Source of the DNA: Acidobacteriota bacterium
GTDB taxonomy: Bacteria > Acidobacteriota > UBA6911 > RPQK01 > JAJDTT01
Assembly: GCA_028874215.1 (NCBI GenBank)
Contig: JAPPLF010000079.1
Span: 1 to 40,672 of the forward strand
Reading direction: 5' to 3'
Length of the DNA stretch: 40,672 nt
Both the position numbers and the translations under genes were made by a program. Of this stretch, positions 7,704-15,139 are shown one piece after another. The notes below the pieces were generated by a model. That model did not search any database and was not told where the DNA came from. It saw only the letters and a list, made by a program, of their open reading frames with translations. Within the stretch, counting starts at the first letter, position 1. Every line of letters begins with the position of its first letter.

Positions 7704-9440
7704 CTAATCACGGCGGGCCAGCACGATGTCGTTGCTGTCGACAATGGTGTACATGGCCATTTCCAAGTCGGTCACGGCCTGCTGATAGTCCAGCCGCGCC
7801 CTCAGTTCCTGCACCTGCGACTGGCTCAGGTCCCGCTGATACCGGAGCACCTCGAAGTTGGTGGACAATCCGGCCTGGAAACGTTTGTTCTCGCCCTCCA
7901 ACTGGGCTTCGGAGAGATGTCGAGCAACACGGGCCGCTTCCAGCCGCTTCCTCTGGGTGGCGATGCTCTCGTAGGCATTGCGGACTTCCACGATGATCAT
8001 CTGCTGCTGGTTCTTGCGCTGGCTGGCGAGTTGGCGGTCCCGGATCAGCAGGCTGGCCCTCTCCGCCTCGTTGGCACGGTTTCTCAGGGGAATTTCCATG
8101 CTGACGCCGAGAGTGTAGTTGACGTAGTCGAACCCGAAGACTTGACCCCACGAATTTCCGAAGCCCCCGAAAAACGGATTCGACGGCTGGGGAACGTTCT
8201 GCAAACGGGTGTCGGGGACGCCGTCTCCGTCCGTATCCACGAACTCGCTTGCGAAGATCTCGCCGGCCCGTCCCGTATTGGTCAGGCCTACCACCAGGTC
8301 CACGGTAGGCCTGCCGTCCTGTTTGTAATACTCCCGGTCCACCTCCACCTGTTCCCGGAGCAGCCGGTTCTGTTCCAGCTCGGGACGCCTCTCCATGGCC
8401 CTGGCGATGGCCTCATCCAGGGTGATGGCCAGATCCTGGACTTGTGGAAGCTGAGTCGGGATCAGGGTCAGGTTCCAGATGGCCGCCGTCGGGTCCGGCG
8501 CCAGATGGCGCTTGAGTCCGTTCTGGGCGGTGATGATCCGGACTTCCGACTGGATCATCTCCTGCTCGCGCGTGGCCACCTCGGCCCGGGAGGCGGTGAT
8601 CTCGATGGACGCCATGACGCCGATCTGGACCCGTTTCCGGTTGTTCTCATGCTGGATGATGGCCAACTCCATGGACTTGCGAATGGCCTCGTAGCTCTGG
8701 ATGGCGAACACCAGCTCCCAGTACTGGTTCTGCACCTGCTGCACGATCTCCGACACCTTCTGTTGGAACTGGCTTTCGCTGATCTCCGTCTCCAGGTTGT
8801 AAAGCATGAGCTCGCGCCTGGTCTGGGTCTTGCGGAATCCCCTCCAAAGCGGCTGGCGCAACGAGACGGCGAAGTTGGAACCGAAGGAGGGGTTCATGAA
8901 GGAGAAGGCGCTGTTAGTGCTGAAACGGTTGTTGTTGAAGTTCAAGGTGAGGCTGCTTCCGTTGGGCAGATTCTGCACCAGCGACGTGTCGAAGTAGATG
9001 AGGCCCGTGGTGTTCACCGGGATTCCCTGACCGGCGTCCAGGATGGACCGGGCCGGGTTTTCGGTGGCCGTCCAGCCCATCTCGACCCGCAGCCGGGGAT
9101 CGTAGAAACCCTTGCTTCTGAAGATATTCTGGCGGTTCAGATCCTCGTTGTAGTCCTCGATGGCGATCTCCAGGTTGTTGGTCAGCGCCAGACGGATGGC
9201 GTCCTTGACGCTCAACTCCCGCACCTGCCTCTCCCGGCGCATCCGGTCCGCCCACGACTCGGGCCGATCGATCGCTGGCATTTCTGACTGGGCCTGATCA
9301 ATGGCCGTTTTCTCTAGAGGACCAGCTCGCAAGAATGGCACGGTCAACACGAGAAAAATCGGAAGGACGATCCCCGCAAGCGGATCGTAGGTGCATTTGA
9401 TTCCGCGTCGGTGAACGGCGAACGGACTTGGGATGTTCAT
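7704..9440 (-). CDS. TolC-family outer-membrane efflux channel
   Basis: Outer-membrane channel of 578 residues, expected to complete the tripartite exporter. It begins with a basic stretch and a hydrophobic export segment (GIVLPIFLVLTVPFLRAG). Two TolC-type halves follow, each with a conserved entry (LSVKDAIRLALTNNLEIAIEDYN; ITLDEAIARAMERRPELEQNR) and long helical coiled coils. An unusual loop carries DTDGDGVPDT, which resembles a calcium-binding DxDxDG repeat. The frame opens at a TTG (9449), but that codon precedes the predicted sigma-54 transcription start; the ATG at 9440 is preferred. The first 14 residues (MNIPSPFAVHRRGI) resemble those of the adaptor (MDIQRPFAARRRKI), with about three quarters of bases identical over the first 48 nt. 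No clear ribosome-binding site is seen. Confidence 0.92.
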   Translation of the reverse strand: MNIPSPFAVHRRGIKCTYDPLAGIVLPIFLVLTVPFLRAGPLEKTAIDQAQSEMPAIDRPESWADRMRRERQVRELSVKDAIRLALTNNLEIAIEDYNEDLNRQNIFRSKGFYDPRLRVEMGWTATENPARSILDAGQGIPVNTTGLIYFDTSLVQNLPNGSSLTLNFNNNRFSTNSAFSFMNPSFGSNFAVSLRQPLWRGFRKTQTRRELMLYNLETEISESQFQQKVSEIVQQVQNQYWELVFAIQSYEAIRKSMELAIIQHENNRKRVQIGVMASIEITASRAEVATREQEMIQSEVRIITAQNGLKRHLAPDPTAAIWNLTLIPTQLPQVQDLAITLDEAIARAMERRPELEQNRLLREQVEVDREYYKQDGRPTVDLVVGLTNTGRAGEIFASEFVDTDGDGVPDTRLQNVPQPSNPFFGGFGNSWGQVFGFDYVNYTLGVSMEIPLRNRANEAERASLLIRDRQLASQRKNQQQMIIVEVRNAYESIATQRKRLEAARVARHLSEAQLEGENKRFQAGLSTNFEVLRYQRDLSQSQVQELRARLDYQQAVTDLEMAMYTIVDSNDIVLARRD

Positions 9441-9453
9441 GCGGAACAACCCA

Positions 9454-9468
9454 GCAATCGGAGTGCCA
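9454..9468 (-). promoter_or_regulatory. sigma-54 promoter of the TolC-like gene
   Basis: The minus strand reads TGGCAC-TCCGA-TTGC, a perfect -24/-12 match. The predicted start of transcription is near 9442, about 2 nt before the ATG at 9440, exactly as at the adaptor gene. Confidence 0.85.
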
Positions 9469-9544
9469 AGGTGGGACGAGATCTATATCTCGCTATAAGT
9501 CAAGAGGTTACGGAACACCAGTACGACCGGTCACAGTATTCAGC

Positions 9545-9584
9545 TGTCCGTTTCCGGGACAAAGTGTCCGCTACCGGACACTTT
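9545..9584. promoter_or_regulatory. tandem palindromic activator sites upstream of the TolC-like gene
   Basis: The site at 9561-9584 is a perfect palindrome with 10-base arms (AAAGTGTCCG and its complement) around CTAC. The second site (core 9545-9560) reads TGTCCG-TTTC-CGGGAC. Centres are 20 bp apart, and the perfect site is 118 bp from the -12 element versus 117 bp at the adaptor operon. The perfect palindrome overlaps the last codons and stop of the upstream glycosidase-like gene. Confidence 0.8.
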
Positions 9585-11157
9585 TCCGGGGATCCGCCAC
9601 CTGGAACGACCAGATGGTCGCGTCCCGGAACAGGAACCGCAGGCGGACGGCCTTGCCCCTGAGGGAGGCCAGCGACCGGCCCTGCCATGTCACCCGGTGG
9701 GCCAGCTCGTCCCCCCGGATCACGTCGCAGTCCTCGCGCCGGAAGCCTTCCAGCTTCTGCTCGGCGGCGCCGATGTAGTGGCTCATGTGGACCTTCTTCC
9801 CGGTGTCGAACTGCCTCCCCGTGGGGTCCACCAGTTCGACACGCAGTTCCCCGCCGATGTCGGCGTTGACGAGCAGCTCGTCCCCCTCCACCACGATGGG
9901 CCGGGTCAGAAAGGCCCCCTTGCCCTCCAGAACCTCCCGGTTGCGGAGACCCATGAGCCGGTCCCTCGGCACCGAACCCAACCCGATCCGGATCTGGCGC
10001 CGGTCCAGGGGAACGTTCTTGGAACCATGGTTGTAGCGGGCGCCGGCGTAGTAGAAGAGCATCTTCTCCCCGTGCACGATCATGGAGGGCCACCAGATGA
10101 TCCGGTCGTCCCAGCTCCCCTCTTCCCCTTGGGGAATGAATGCCTCCTTGGGAAAGGGATGGTCCCAGCGATACCCGTCCCGGCTGACGATCAGGTGCTG
10201 CTCCACGTCTCCCCTCACGTAGTTGTCCAGCATGGAGGGGAGCCCCAGGTAGACTCCTTGGTAGCGGATCACCTGCATGCTCTCCACTTCGGGCCAACGT
10301 TCGCTCATGGGATGGAACACCGTCTGCCGCGGAGACCATTTCACCAGGTCCGGACTCTCCTGGCGGACGATGTAGCGGGGACCGGTGCCGGTCTCGGGAT
10401 CCGCCTTCTCCGTCAGTTGCCGATGAAACAGCACGTATTTCTCCAGGTTCTCGTCCCAGACGATGCTGGGATTCCCGCCCCCGCCTCCGCCTCGAAGGCC
10501 GCCGGGCATCTGGTGCCAGGTGAGGCCGTCGGCGCTGTAGGCCATCCCGTTCCAGCCTCCGAATTTGCCCCCGTCCCGGTGGTAGGGAGGAACCCCGCAG
10601 GTGAGGAACCGGCGTTCCGGCGGCCGTTCTCTCGGGTCCTGGATCAGCCGGATGGCGCCGGCAAGGGGACGGTTCCCCAGGTGGTCCGAGTGGCGCAGGA
10701 CGTTGTTGCGCATGGTTCCCTGGTAGCGGACCAGTCCCAGGTCCGGCTTCACCCAGGTCACGCCGTCCTCGCTCTCGGCGTAGGCGGCCACGTTGCCGCC
10801 GGTATGCTGCTCGATCTGGTACCAGATCTTGAACTTCCGGTCCCGGGGATCGTAGATGGCGGTGCCGAGCTGGATTCCCCAGCTCTTCCGGGCCGTCTCC
10901 TCCCAGGGGGCATCCGCCTCCATCAGTGGGTTCGCGGGATGTTTCCGGAGCACGGCCTGAACCCGCTTCACGTTGTACCAGGCGGCGAGCACGTGGTTGT
11001 CCACCAGAAGCTGCTTCCGGTTGCCGATCTGCAGCGGGGGTTCCGATTCCAATGGCCCCAAGTGGACATGGGGAGATCCGGAGTCCTGCCGGGCAGCCGT
11101 ATTCGACGTCGCCAGGAGCGCAAACGCCGTCACCAGGGCGAGAGTTTTCAGTTTCAT
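9571..11157 (-). CDS. secreted glycoside-hydrolase-like five-bladed propeller protein
   Basis: Predicted secreted protein of 528 residues. A signal peptide (MKLKTLALVTAFALLATSNTAA) is followed by propeller-like repeats typical of clan GH-J/GH43-like folds: GTAIYDPRDRKFKIWYQ, YAESEDGVTWVKPDLGL, YSADGLTWHQMPGG, PSIVWDENLEKYVLFHR and VSRDGYRWDHPFPKEAF. Similar proteins are common in bacteria that degrade plant or marine glycans. I cannot name the substrate or confirm catalytic acids. The frame runs on to 11310, but that extension would overlap the next gene and the signal peptide marks the ATG at 11157. The C-terminal KSVR and stop are encoded within the activator palindrome of the TolC-like gene. 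Confidence 0.75.
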   Translation of the reverse strand: MKLKTLALVTAFALLATSNTAARQDSGSPHVHLGPLESEPPLQIGNRKQLLVDNHVLAAWYNVKRVQAVLRKHPANPLMEADAPWEETARKSWGIQLGTAIYDPRDRKFKIWYQIEQHTGGNVAAYAESEDGVTWVKPDLGLVRYQGTMRNNVLRHSDHLGNRPLAGAIRLIQDPRERPPERRFLTCGVPPYHRDGGKFGGWNGMAYSADGLTWHQMPGGLRGGGGGGNPSIVWDENLEKYVLFHRQLTEKADPETGTGPRYIVRQESPDLVKWSPRQTVFHPMSERWPEVESMQVIRYQGVYLGLPSMLDNYVRGDVEQHLIVSRDGYRWDHPFPKEAFIPQGEEGSWDDRIIWWPSMIVHGEKMLFYYAGARYNHGSKNVPLDRRQIRIGLGSVPRDRLMGLRNREVLEGKGAFLTRPIVVEGDELLVNADIGGELRVELVDPTGRQFDTGKKVHMSHYIGAAEQKLEGFRREDCDVIRGDELAHRVTWQGRSLASLRGKAVRLRFLFRDATIWSFQVADPRKSVR

Positions 11158-11210
11158 GTTGAAGGCAGGCCTTTCCGGTCGGAATGGGGTTCGCCGGATC
11201 GGGAAGACGG

Positions 11211-11561
11211 TCAAATGTCGTAAACGGTCACGTTCCCTTTGATGTCCACCCTGACGAACTCCTTGGATTCCTTGTGGAATGAGATATCGAGCATCCAGAT
11301 GATGGCCCACAGGCCGATGGTGAAAAAACTGAGCATGAGATGAAGGATGTGGTTCACCGGGGTGCCGTCGGCGACAATGGCCTGATAGTCGCCCTGGAAG
11401 ACAATCCTCTTGCCCTCTTCCTGCATAACGGCCAACTGTTGCGACAAAAGGCGTCTTCGTTCGGCAGGTTTCAGATTCTCATTCCTGCTCACTCTGAATC
11501 TCCTTGCGGCCAGGATCGTTTTCGGTTGCCGGCGAAGCCACCCACGGAGATCTGACGTCAT
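11211..11561 (-). CDS. small membrane protein of unknown function
   Basis: Not recognised. The 116-residue form starting MTSDLRGWLRR has a basic N-terminal half, a middle segment KRIVFQGDYQAIVADG, and one hydrophobic helix (LMLSFFTIGLWAIIWMLDI) followed by a short strand-rich tail (FVRVDIKGNVTVYDI). The frame stays open to an ATG at 11639, but that codon overlaps the start codon of the divergent ABC-2 permease (CATG), so the ATG at 11561 is preferred. A later start is possible. It lies 53 bp before the glycosidase-like gene and may share its transcript. Confidence 0.55.
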   Translation of the reverse strand: MTSDLRGWLRRQPKTILAARRFRVSRNENLKPAERRRLLSQQLAVMQEEGKRIVFQGDYQAIVADGTPVNHILHLMLSFFTIGLWAIIWMLDISFHKESKEFVRVDIKGNVTVYDI

Positions 11562-11637
11562 TCTCTCGAAAATATGCCCGGTCCGCCAGCCGAATGGCGT
11601 GGCGGCGCCGGCGGCGGGCTGATATAACACACGAGTC

Positions 11638-12423
11638 ATGTCACAAGCGGTTGCGACATTGTGGCGCCGGGAGGTCCTTCGCTTTTATCGCCAACGGGGA
11701 CGGCTGGTCGGCGCCCTGGGCACTCCCCTGGTCTTCTGGATCCTCATCGGATCGGGAGTCGGCGAATCCTTTCGTCCGGCGGCGGCGCCCGATGACCTCC
11801 ACTACCTGGTCTATTTCTATCCCGGGACCATTCTGCTGATGCTCCTGTTTACGGCCATCTTCTCAACCATTTCCCTGATCGAGGACCGCCGTGAAGGATT
11901 CCTGCTCTCGGTCCTGGTGTCGCCGGTCTCCCGGGCGGGCGTGGTCCTGGGCAAGATCCTGGGAGGGGCGACCCTGGCTTTCCTGCAGGGTCTCATCTTT
12001 CTGCTTCTGGCGCCGCTGGCGGGTATTTCCCTCGGCCTGGAACAGATCTTGTGGATGATGGCCGTCATGGCCCTGATCGCCCTCTCCCTGACCGGCCTGG
12101 GCTTCGTCATCGCCTGGCAGAGCGAGTCGATTCAAGGCTTTCACGCCGTCATGAACCTGATGCTGGTTCCCATGTGGATCCTCTCGGGCGCCCTCTTCCC
12201 CTTCTCGGGGGCGTCGTCCTGGATCCAGTACCTGATGCGGATCAACCCCCTCAGCTACGAGGTGTCGCTGCTCTGGCATGCTCTCCACTCGGAGGTTCCC
12301 AACCTGGGAATCCGTCTCCCCTCCTTCACCGCGTCCCTGGCCGTGACGCTGCTCTTCGTTCTGGTGGTCTTCGGCGTCTCCCTGTGGCTGGTCCGCCGGC
12401 CCGGGCTGCGGGGCCTGGCCTGA
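11638..12423 (+). CDS. ABC-2 type transporter permease
   Basis: Inner-membrane permease of 261 residues with about six membrane segments. The family signature is seen in the stretches FYPGTILLMLLFTAIFSTISLIEDRREGFLLSVLVSPVSR and ALFPFSGASSWIQYLMRINPLSY. Such NosY/DrrB-like permeases need a separate ATPase; none is encoded next to it, since the flanking gene on the left is divergent. It overlaps the DUF420 gene by an ATGA. In several phyla a permease like this sits with DUF420 and cytochrome oxidase assembly genes, so a respiratory assembly role is a reasonable inference. Confidence 0.88.
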   Translation: MSQAVATLWRREVLRFYRQRGRLVGALGTPLVFWILIGSGVGESFRPAAAPDDLHYLVYFYPGTILLMLLFTAIFSTISLIEDRREGFLLSVLVSPVSRAGVVLGKILGGATLAFLQGLIFLLLAPLAGISLGLEQILWMMAVMALIALSLTGLGFVIAWQSESIQGFHAVMNLMLVPMWILSGALFPFSGASSWIQYLMRINPLSYEVSLLWHALHSEVPNLGIRLPSFTASLAVTLLFVLVVFGVSLWLVRRPGLRGLA

Positions 12424-12845
12424 TGAACATTTCGGACCTGCCGGCGCTCAATGCAGGTCTCAACGCCCTCAGCGGCACTTTGTTGGGGGTGGGGTATGCC
12501 ATGATTCGCCGGGGCCGGGTGAGGGCGCACAAGGCTTTCATGCTGGCCGCGGTAGGCGTCTCGACGCTGTTTCTGGTCTCCTATGTCATCTACCACTATC
12601 ACGCCGGGTCCACCCGGTTTCCCGGGACGGGCTGGATCCGGACCCTGTATCTGTCGATTCTGGTGACCCACGCGGTACTGGCGGCGGCGGTGATCCCGCT
12701 GGCGGCCGTAACCCTGGTCCGGGCGTGGCGGGAGGATTTCCCGTCCCACCGGCGCATCGCACGCTGGACGCTGCCCATCTGGTTCTACGTCTCCGTCACC
12801 GGCGTGATCATCTACGTCATGCTCTATCATCTCTATGCCCGATAA
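12423..12845 (+). CDS. DUF420 membrane protein (cytochrome oxidase-associated)
   Basis: Four-helix membrane protein of 140 residues. The order of landmarks fits DUF420: NISDLPALNAGLNALSGTLL, RRGRVRAHKAFMLAA, YVIYHYHAGSTRF, ILVTHAVLAAAVIPLA and HRRIARWTLPIWFYVSVTG. Conserved histidines fall in HKAF, YHYH, THAV and HRRI, in keeping with a metal- or haem-related role. The family is usually found beside SCO1 and cytochrome c oxidase genes. The longer open frame starting upstream is ignored: the ATG at 12423 overlaps the permease stop (ATGA) and begins the recognisable domain. Confidence 0.87.
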   Translation: MNISDLPALNAGLNALSGTLLGVGYAMIRRGRVRAHKAFMLAAVGVSTLFLVSYVIYHYHAGSTRFPGTGWIRTLYLSILVTHAVLAAAVIPLAAVTLVRAWREDFPSHRRIARWTLPIWFYVSVTGVIIYVMLYHLYAR

Positions 12846-13722
12846 GGGATCCGGCGCCGGCAAAGTTTCCCTGAAGACCCATCTTCTCGTGTTCGCTTCC
12901 CTGTTGGCCCTCGTCCTGGTTCCGGGAATGTTCTGGCACGATGTCTGGTTCGGACGCGCCCTCGACGACGCCGAGCTGGAGGCGTATCTCAACGACGAGA
13001 CCAGTGCCAGGCGGATGCAGCATGGATTGGCCCAATTGGGAGAAAGGATGGGCAGAGGGGACCCGGAAGCGCGGAGATGGTACCCGAGGGTGATGGAGTT
13101 GGCGGGACATGACCAGCCGGAAATCCGGAACCTCTCCGCCTGGCTCATGGGACAGGATGCCTCGGCGGAGGCCTTCCGTCTGAGCTTGGGTGAGCTTCTG
13201 AAAGACTCCAACCCCCTGGTTCGCCGGAACGCCGCCCTTTCCCTGGTCCGTTTCGGCGATGGCCGGGGACGGCCCGAGTTGCGGTCCATGCTCCGGCCCT
13301 GGGTCGTGGAGAGTCCCCGGGCGGGACAACTCCGTCTGCTGGTGGAGGCGGACGACGAGATCCGAAGCGGTTCCCCGGTGGCGGAAATCGAACAGGGGGA
13401 GGTGTCCGTGGCGGTCCAGGTCCCCGTTGCCGGCACGGCGGCGAGTCTGGTCGAGGATGGACGGCGGGTCGATGCGGGCGCCGAATTGATGGTCTTGTTG
13501 CCGGATCCGGTGCACCTCTGGGAGGCGCTCCGGGCCCTCTATCTGGTGGGAACGGAGGAGGATCTGGAGCTGATCGAGCTCTATCTGGGCGCCGGCGAGG
13601 AGAACGAGAGCATTCGCAGCCAGGCGCACCTGACCCGCGAAGCCATTCTCAAGAGGTCAATCCATCGGGAGGAAAAGATACCTGAGAGCGGGACGGGGGA
13701 TCAGAAGGGCAGCGACCCGTGA
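12835..13722 (+). CDS. membrane-anchored HEAT-repeat protein with a lipoyl/biotinyl-like domain
   Basis: Protein of 295 residues whose start overlaps the DUF420 gene by 11 bp. A membrane anchor (LLVFASLLALVLVPGMFW) comes first. HEAT-like repeats follow (PEIRNLSAWLMGQ; DSNPLVRRNAALSLVRFGD). A beta-rich stretch at about 175-225 (GSPVAEIEQGEVSVAVQV, then PVAGTAASLVEDGRRVDAGAELMVL) has the paired-strand pattern of lipoyl/barrel-sandwich domains, but no modifiable MKM lysine. More helical repeats end the protein. The linkage to ABC-2 permease and DUF420 suggests a role in envelope or oxidase assembly. The domain calls are by eye; the barrel-sandwich call is the less certain one. Confidence 0.75.
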   Translation: MPDKGSGAGKVSLKTHLLVFASLLALVLVPGMFWHDVWFGRALDDAELEAYLNDETSARRMQHGLAQLGERMGRGDPEARRWYPRVMELAGHDQPEIRNLSAWLMGQDASAEAFRLSLGELLKDSNPLVRRNAALSLVRFGDGRGRPELRSMLRPWVVESPRAGQLRLLVEADDEIRSGSPVAEIEQGEVSVAVQVPVAGTAASLVEDGRRVDAGAELMVLLPDPVHLWEALRALYLVGTEEDLELIELYLGAGEENESIRSQAHLTREAILKRSIHREEKIPESGTGDQKGSDP

Positions 13723-14042
13723 CTGCCTTCGTAGCTCTTGATCGCCACCATGTCGATGGCGTCCCAGGGACATCCGTCCAGGAAGGTTCCTTCCGGGCCC
13801 TTGCTGGTGCAGAGCTTGCAGCCGATGCAGAGCAGGGGATCGACCTCGATCCGGCCGAAGGGGGGATGGTCGTCGTCCGGGATCCAGATCATGCAGTTCT
13901 CGATGGGGCAGTAGTCCACGCAGGCCGGCGAACCGGAACAGCCGGTGCAACAGTCGTTGATGACGGCAACCAGCGCCGGCTTCCGCTTCCGCTTGTCGTT
14001 GCGCTTGACGGTGCTGCTGTCTTTCAGAGCGTCGACTTGCAT
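13701..14042 (-). CDS. ferredoxin with two 4Fe-4S-type motifs
   Basis: Soluble electron carrier of 113 residues. The first cluster motif is CTGCSGSPACVDYCP (C-x2-C-x5-C-x3-CP). The second is CIGCKLC followed twelve residues later by CP (DGCPWDAI), a longer loop than the usual C-x2-C-x2-C-x3-CP. An N-terminal basic stretch (KRNDKRKRKP) precedes the domain. It starts 15 bp after the Janus/Ocnus-like gene and probably shares its transcript. Its 3' end overlaps that of the convergent HEAT gene by 22 bp. Confidence 0.88.
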   Translation of the reverse strand: MQVDALKDSSTVKRNDKRKRKPALVAVINDCCTGCSGSPACVDYCPIENCMIWIPDDDHPPFGRIEVDPLLCIGCKLCTSKGPEGTFLDGCPWDAIDMVAIKSYEGSHGSLPF

Positions 14043-14057
14043 GTCGAAACCATTATC

Positions 14058-14522
14058 TCATTTGGCCCGGCGGCGTTTCAACGGCCGGCGCCGTTTCGCC
14101 GGACGGCGGCGTTTCACCCTGGGCCTGGCCTTGGGGGGAGGCGCCACGTCGGGACCGAACCAGGCGACCTCGTAGTCGGGGAATGCCGCTTTGAAGGTCT
14201 GAGCCAGGGATTCGCGATCCGGGTCCGCGCCATATGCCGTGTTCTTGCCGAATAGAGTGAGAGTCCCGTAGTAGGGATTGCGTGCCAGCGATCCTCCGCC
14301 CTGAACCGTGAACTCTCCGCCCGCCTCCAGGAAACCCGAGTCCTCCAGGTCCTGCAGGGTCCAGCGGATCAGGGCCTCTTCGCTGTCCACGCCGGAACTG
14401 ATGTAGTTGGAGGCCCGGGCAATCCTTTTGGTCGCCCCTTCCAACTGCAGGGAGAAGACCAGATACTGGAAGACGACACCGTCGCCCAGCAATTCGACGT
14501 CGCGGATCTGCTCCAGCGCCAT
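14058..14522 (-). CDS. bacterial Janus/Ocnus (14-kDa phosphohistidine phosphatase-like) protein with basic repeat tail
   Basis: The 154-residue protein resembles animal PHPT1. Shared landmarks in order are IRDVELLGDGVVFQYLVFSL, KRIARA, the GGG-S/I segment (VQGGGSLARN), LTLFGKNTAYG, and FPDYEVAWF. In PHPT1 the catalytic histidine lies between the last helix and the GGG strand; the equivalent stretch here (ASNYISSGVDSEEALIRW) has no histidine. Phosphatase activity is therefore doubtful, and a binding role is possible. The last 21 residues are basic, with three KRRR hexads. The open frame extends to 14750, but the ATG at 14522 begins the domain and lies 12 bp after the 51-residue membrane protein gene. 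The family call rests on remembered PHPT1 sequence. Confidence 0.65.
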   Translation of the reverse strand: MALEQIRDVELLGDGVVFQYLVFSLQLEGATKRIARASNYISSGVDSEEALIRWTLQDLEDSGFLEAGGEFTVQGGGSLARNPYYGTLTLFGKNTAYGADPDRESLAQTFKAAFPDYEVAWFGPDVAPPPKARPRVKRRRPAKRRRPLKRRRAK

Positions 14523-14533
14523 CGCAAATCGTC

Positions 14534-14689
14534 CTAAATGGCGATCATTGCGATCGCCATGCCGGCCAGGAGCAACACGACCCCACCCCGGTGCGCCAGG
14601 GTGGCGAGGCGGCCGGTTCTGCTCGACCAGCCCACCACGGTCATGATCAACGTGCCTGCCAACAAAAGTCCCAAACTCAACCAGATCAC
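14534..14689 (-). CDS. small two-helix membrane protein
   Basis: Not recognised. A 51-residue protein made almost wholly of two membrane helices (IWLSLGLLLAGTLIMTVVGW and VVLLLAGMAIAMIAI) joined by a basic loop (SSRTGRLATLAHR). The GTG at 14689 is chosen because GAGAGGAA lies 5 nt upstream; the open frame continues to 14743 without a better start. It lies 12 bp before the Janus/Ocnus-like gene and is likely co-transcribed with it. Confidence 0.6.
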   Translation of the reverse strand: MIWLSLGLLLAGTLIMTVVGWSSRTGRLATLAHRGGVVLLLAGMAIAMIAI

Positions 14690-14818
14690 TTCGGTTCCTC
14701 TCCCGTTCCGTTCGCCCAATTGGTATAGATCTTTCCGCCCCAATTGTCAAAGAAAGCTCCCCTAAAGAACGGCGAGCGGGGTCGCACGGGACCAGCCGGG
14801 GAGAAGCACCGTCGCCGG

Positions 14819-15067
14819 CTAGACGGCCCGCTTGGCACGGCGCTTGCGTCGAACGGCGCGGGCGCGAATCGGGGCTTGGTGTTTGAGCTTCGGTTGAACG
14901 ACATTCGTGTCCTGTTGATACCGGGCCTTCGTCGCTGCATAGATTTGATTCCAGCAGGAGGAACAGGTGTCCAGGTGCAGGAGGAATTCCAGCTTGTCAT
15001 CCAGGTTCAGGGTGTTGCCCAGGAAGCCCGAGATTCGCTTCCGGTCGCACCCGCCAAAGGTGTTCAT
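14819..15067 (-). CDS. small zinc-binding anti-sigma-like protein with basic tail
   Basis: Protein of 82 residues. The motif HLDTCSSCW (H-x3-C-x2-C) after an acidic helix (LNLDDKLEFLLHLD) is typical of zinc-binding anti-sigma factor N-termini, with an upstream Cys at residue 7 as a possible fourth ligand. No membrane helix follows; instead there is an Arg/Lys/Ala tail (RARAVRRKRRAKRAV). AGGAGA with good spacing precedes the ATG. No sigma factor gene is adjacent, so an anti-sigma role is unproven; a nucleic-acid-binding function fits the tail equally well. Confidence 0.7.
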   Translation of the reverse strand: MNTFGGCDRKRISGFLGNTLNLDDKLEFLLHLDTCSSCWNQIYAATKARYQQDTNVVQPKLKHQAPIRARAVRRKRRAKRAV

Positions 15068-15139
15068 GATCGTCTCCTATTGTTGTTGGTGAAATTGGCG
15101 GAAAGTCGCCTTTGTCCTGCGGTTCAATAACAAAGACAA

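Noticed and set aside
7674-11223. Long plus-strand frames (7674-9287 and 9697-11223)
   Set aside because: Shadows of the TolC-like and glycosidase-like genes; no domain, signal or ribosome-binding support.
12051-12422. Upstream extension of the DUF420 open frame
   Set aside because: It lies inside the ABC-2 permease gene; the ATGA overlap at 12423 gives the natural start.
14833-14847. Perfect sigma-54-like match (TGGCACG-N4-TTGC) on the plus strand
   Set aside because: It lies inside the Arg/Ala-rich 3' end of the zinc protein gene, antisense, nearly 400 bp from efp, with no TGTCCG palindrome upstream. Probably a chance product of codon composition.
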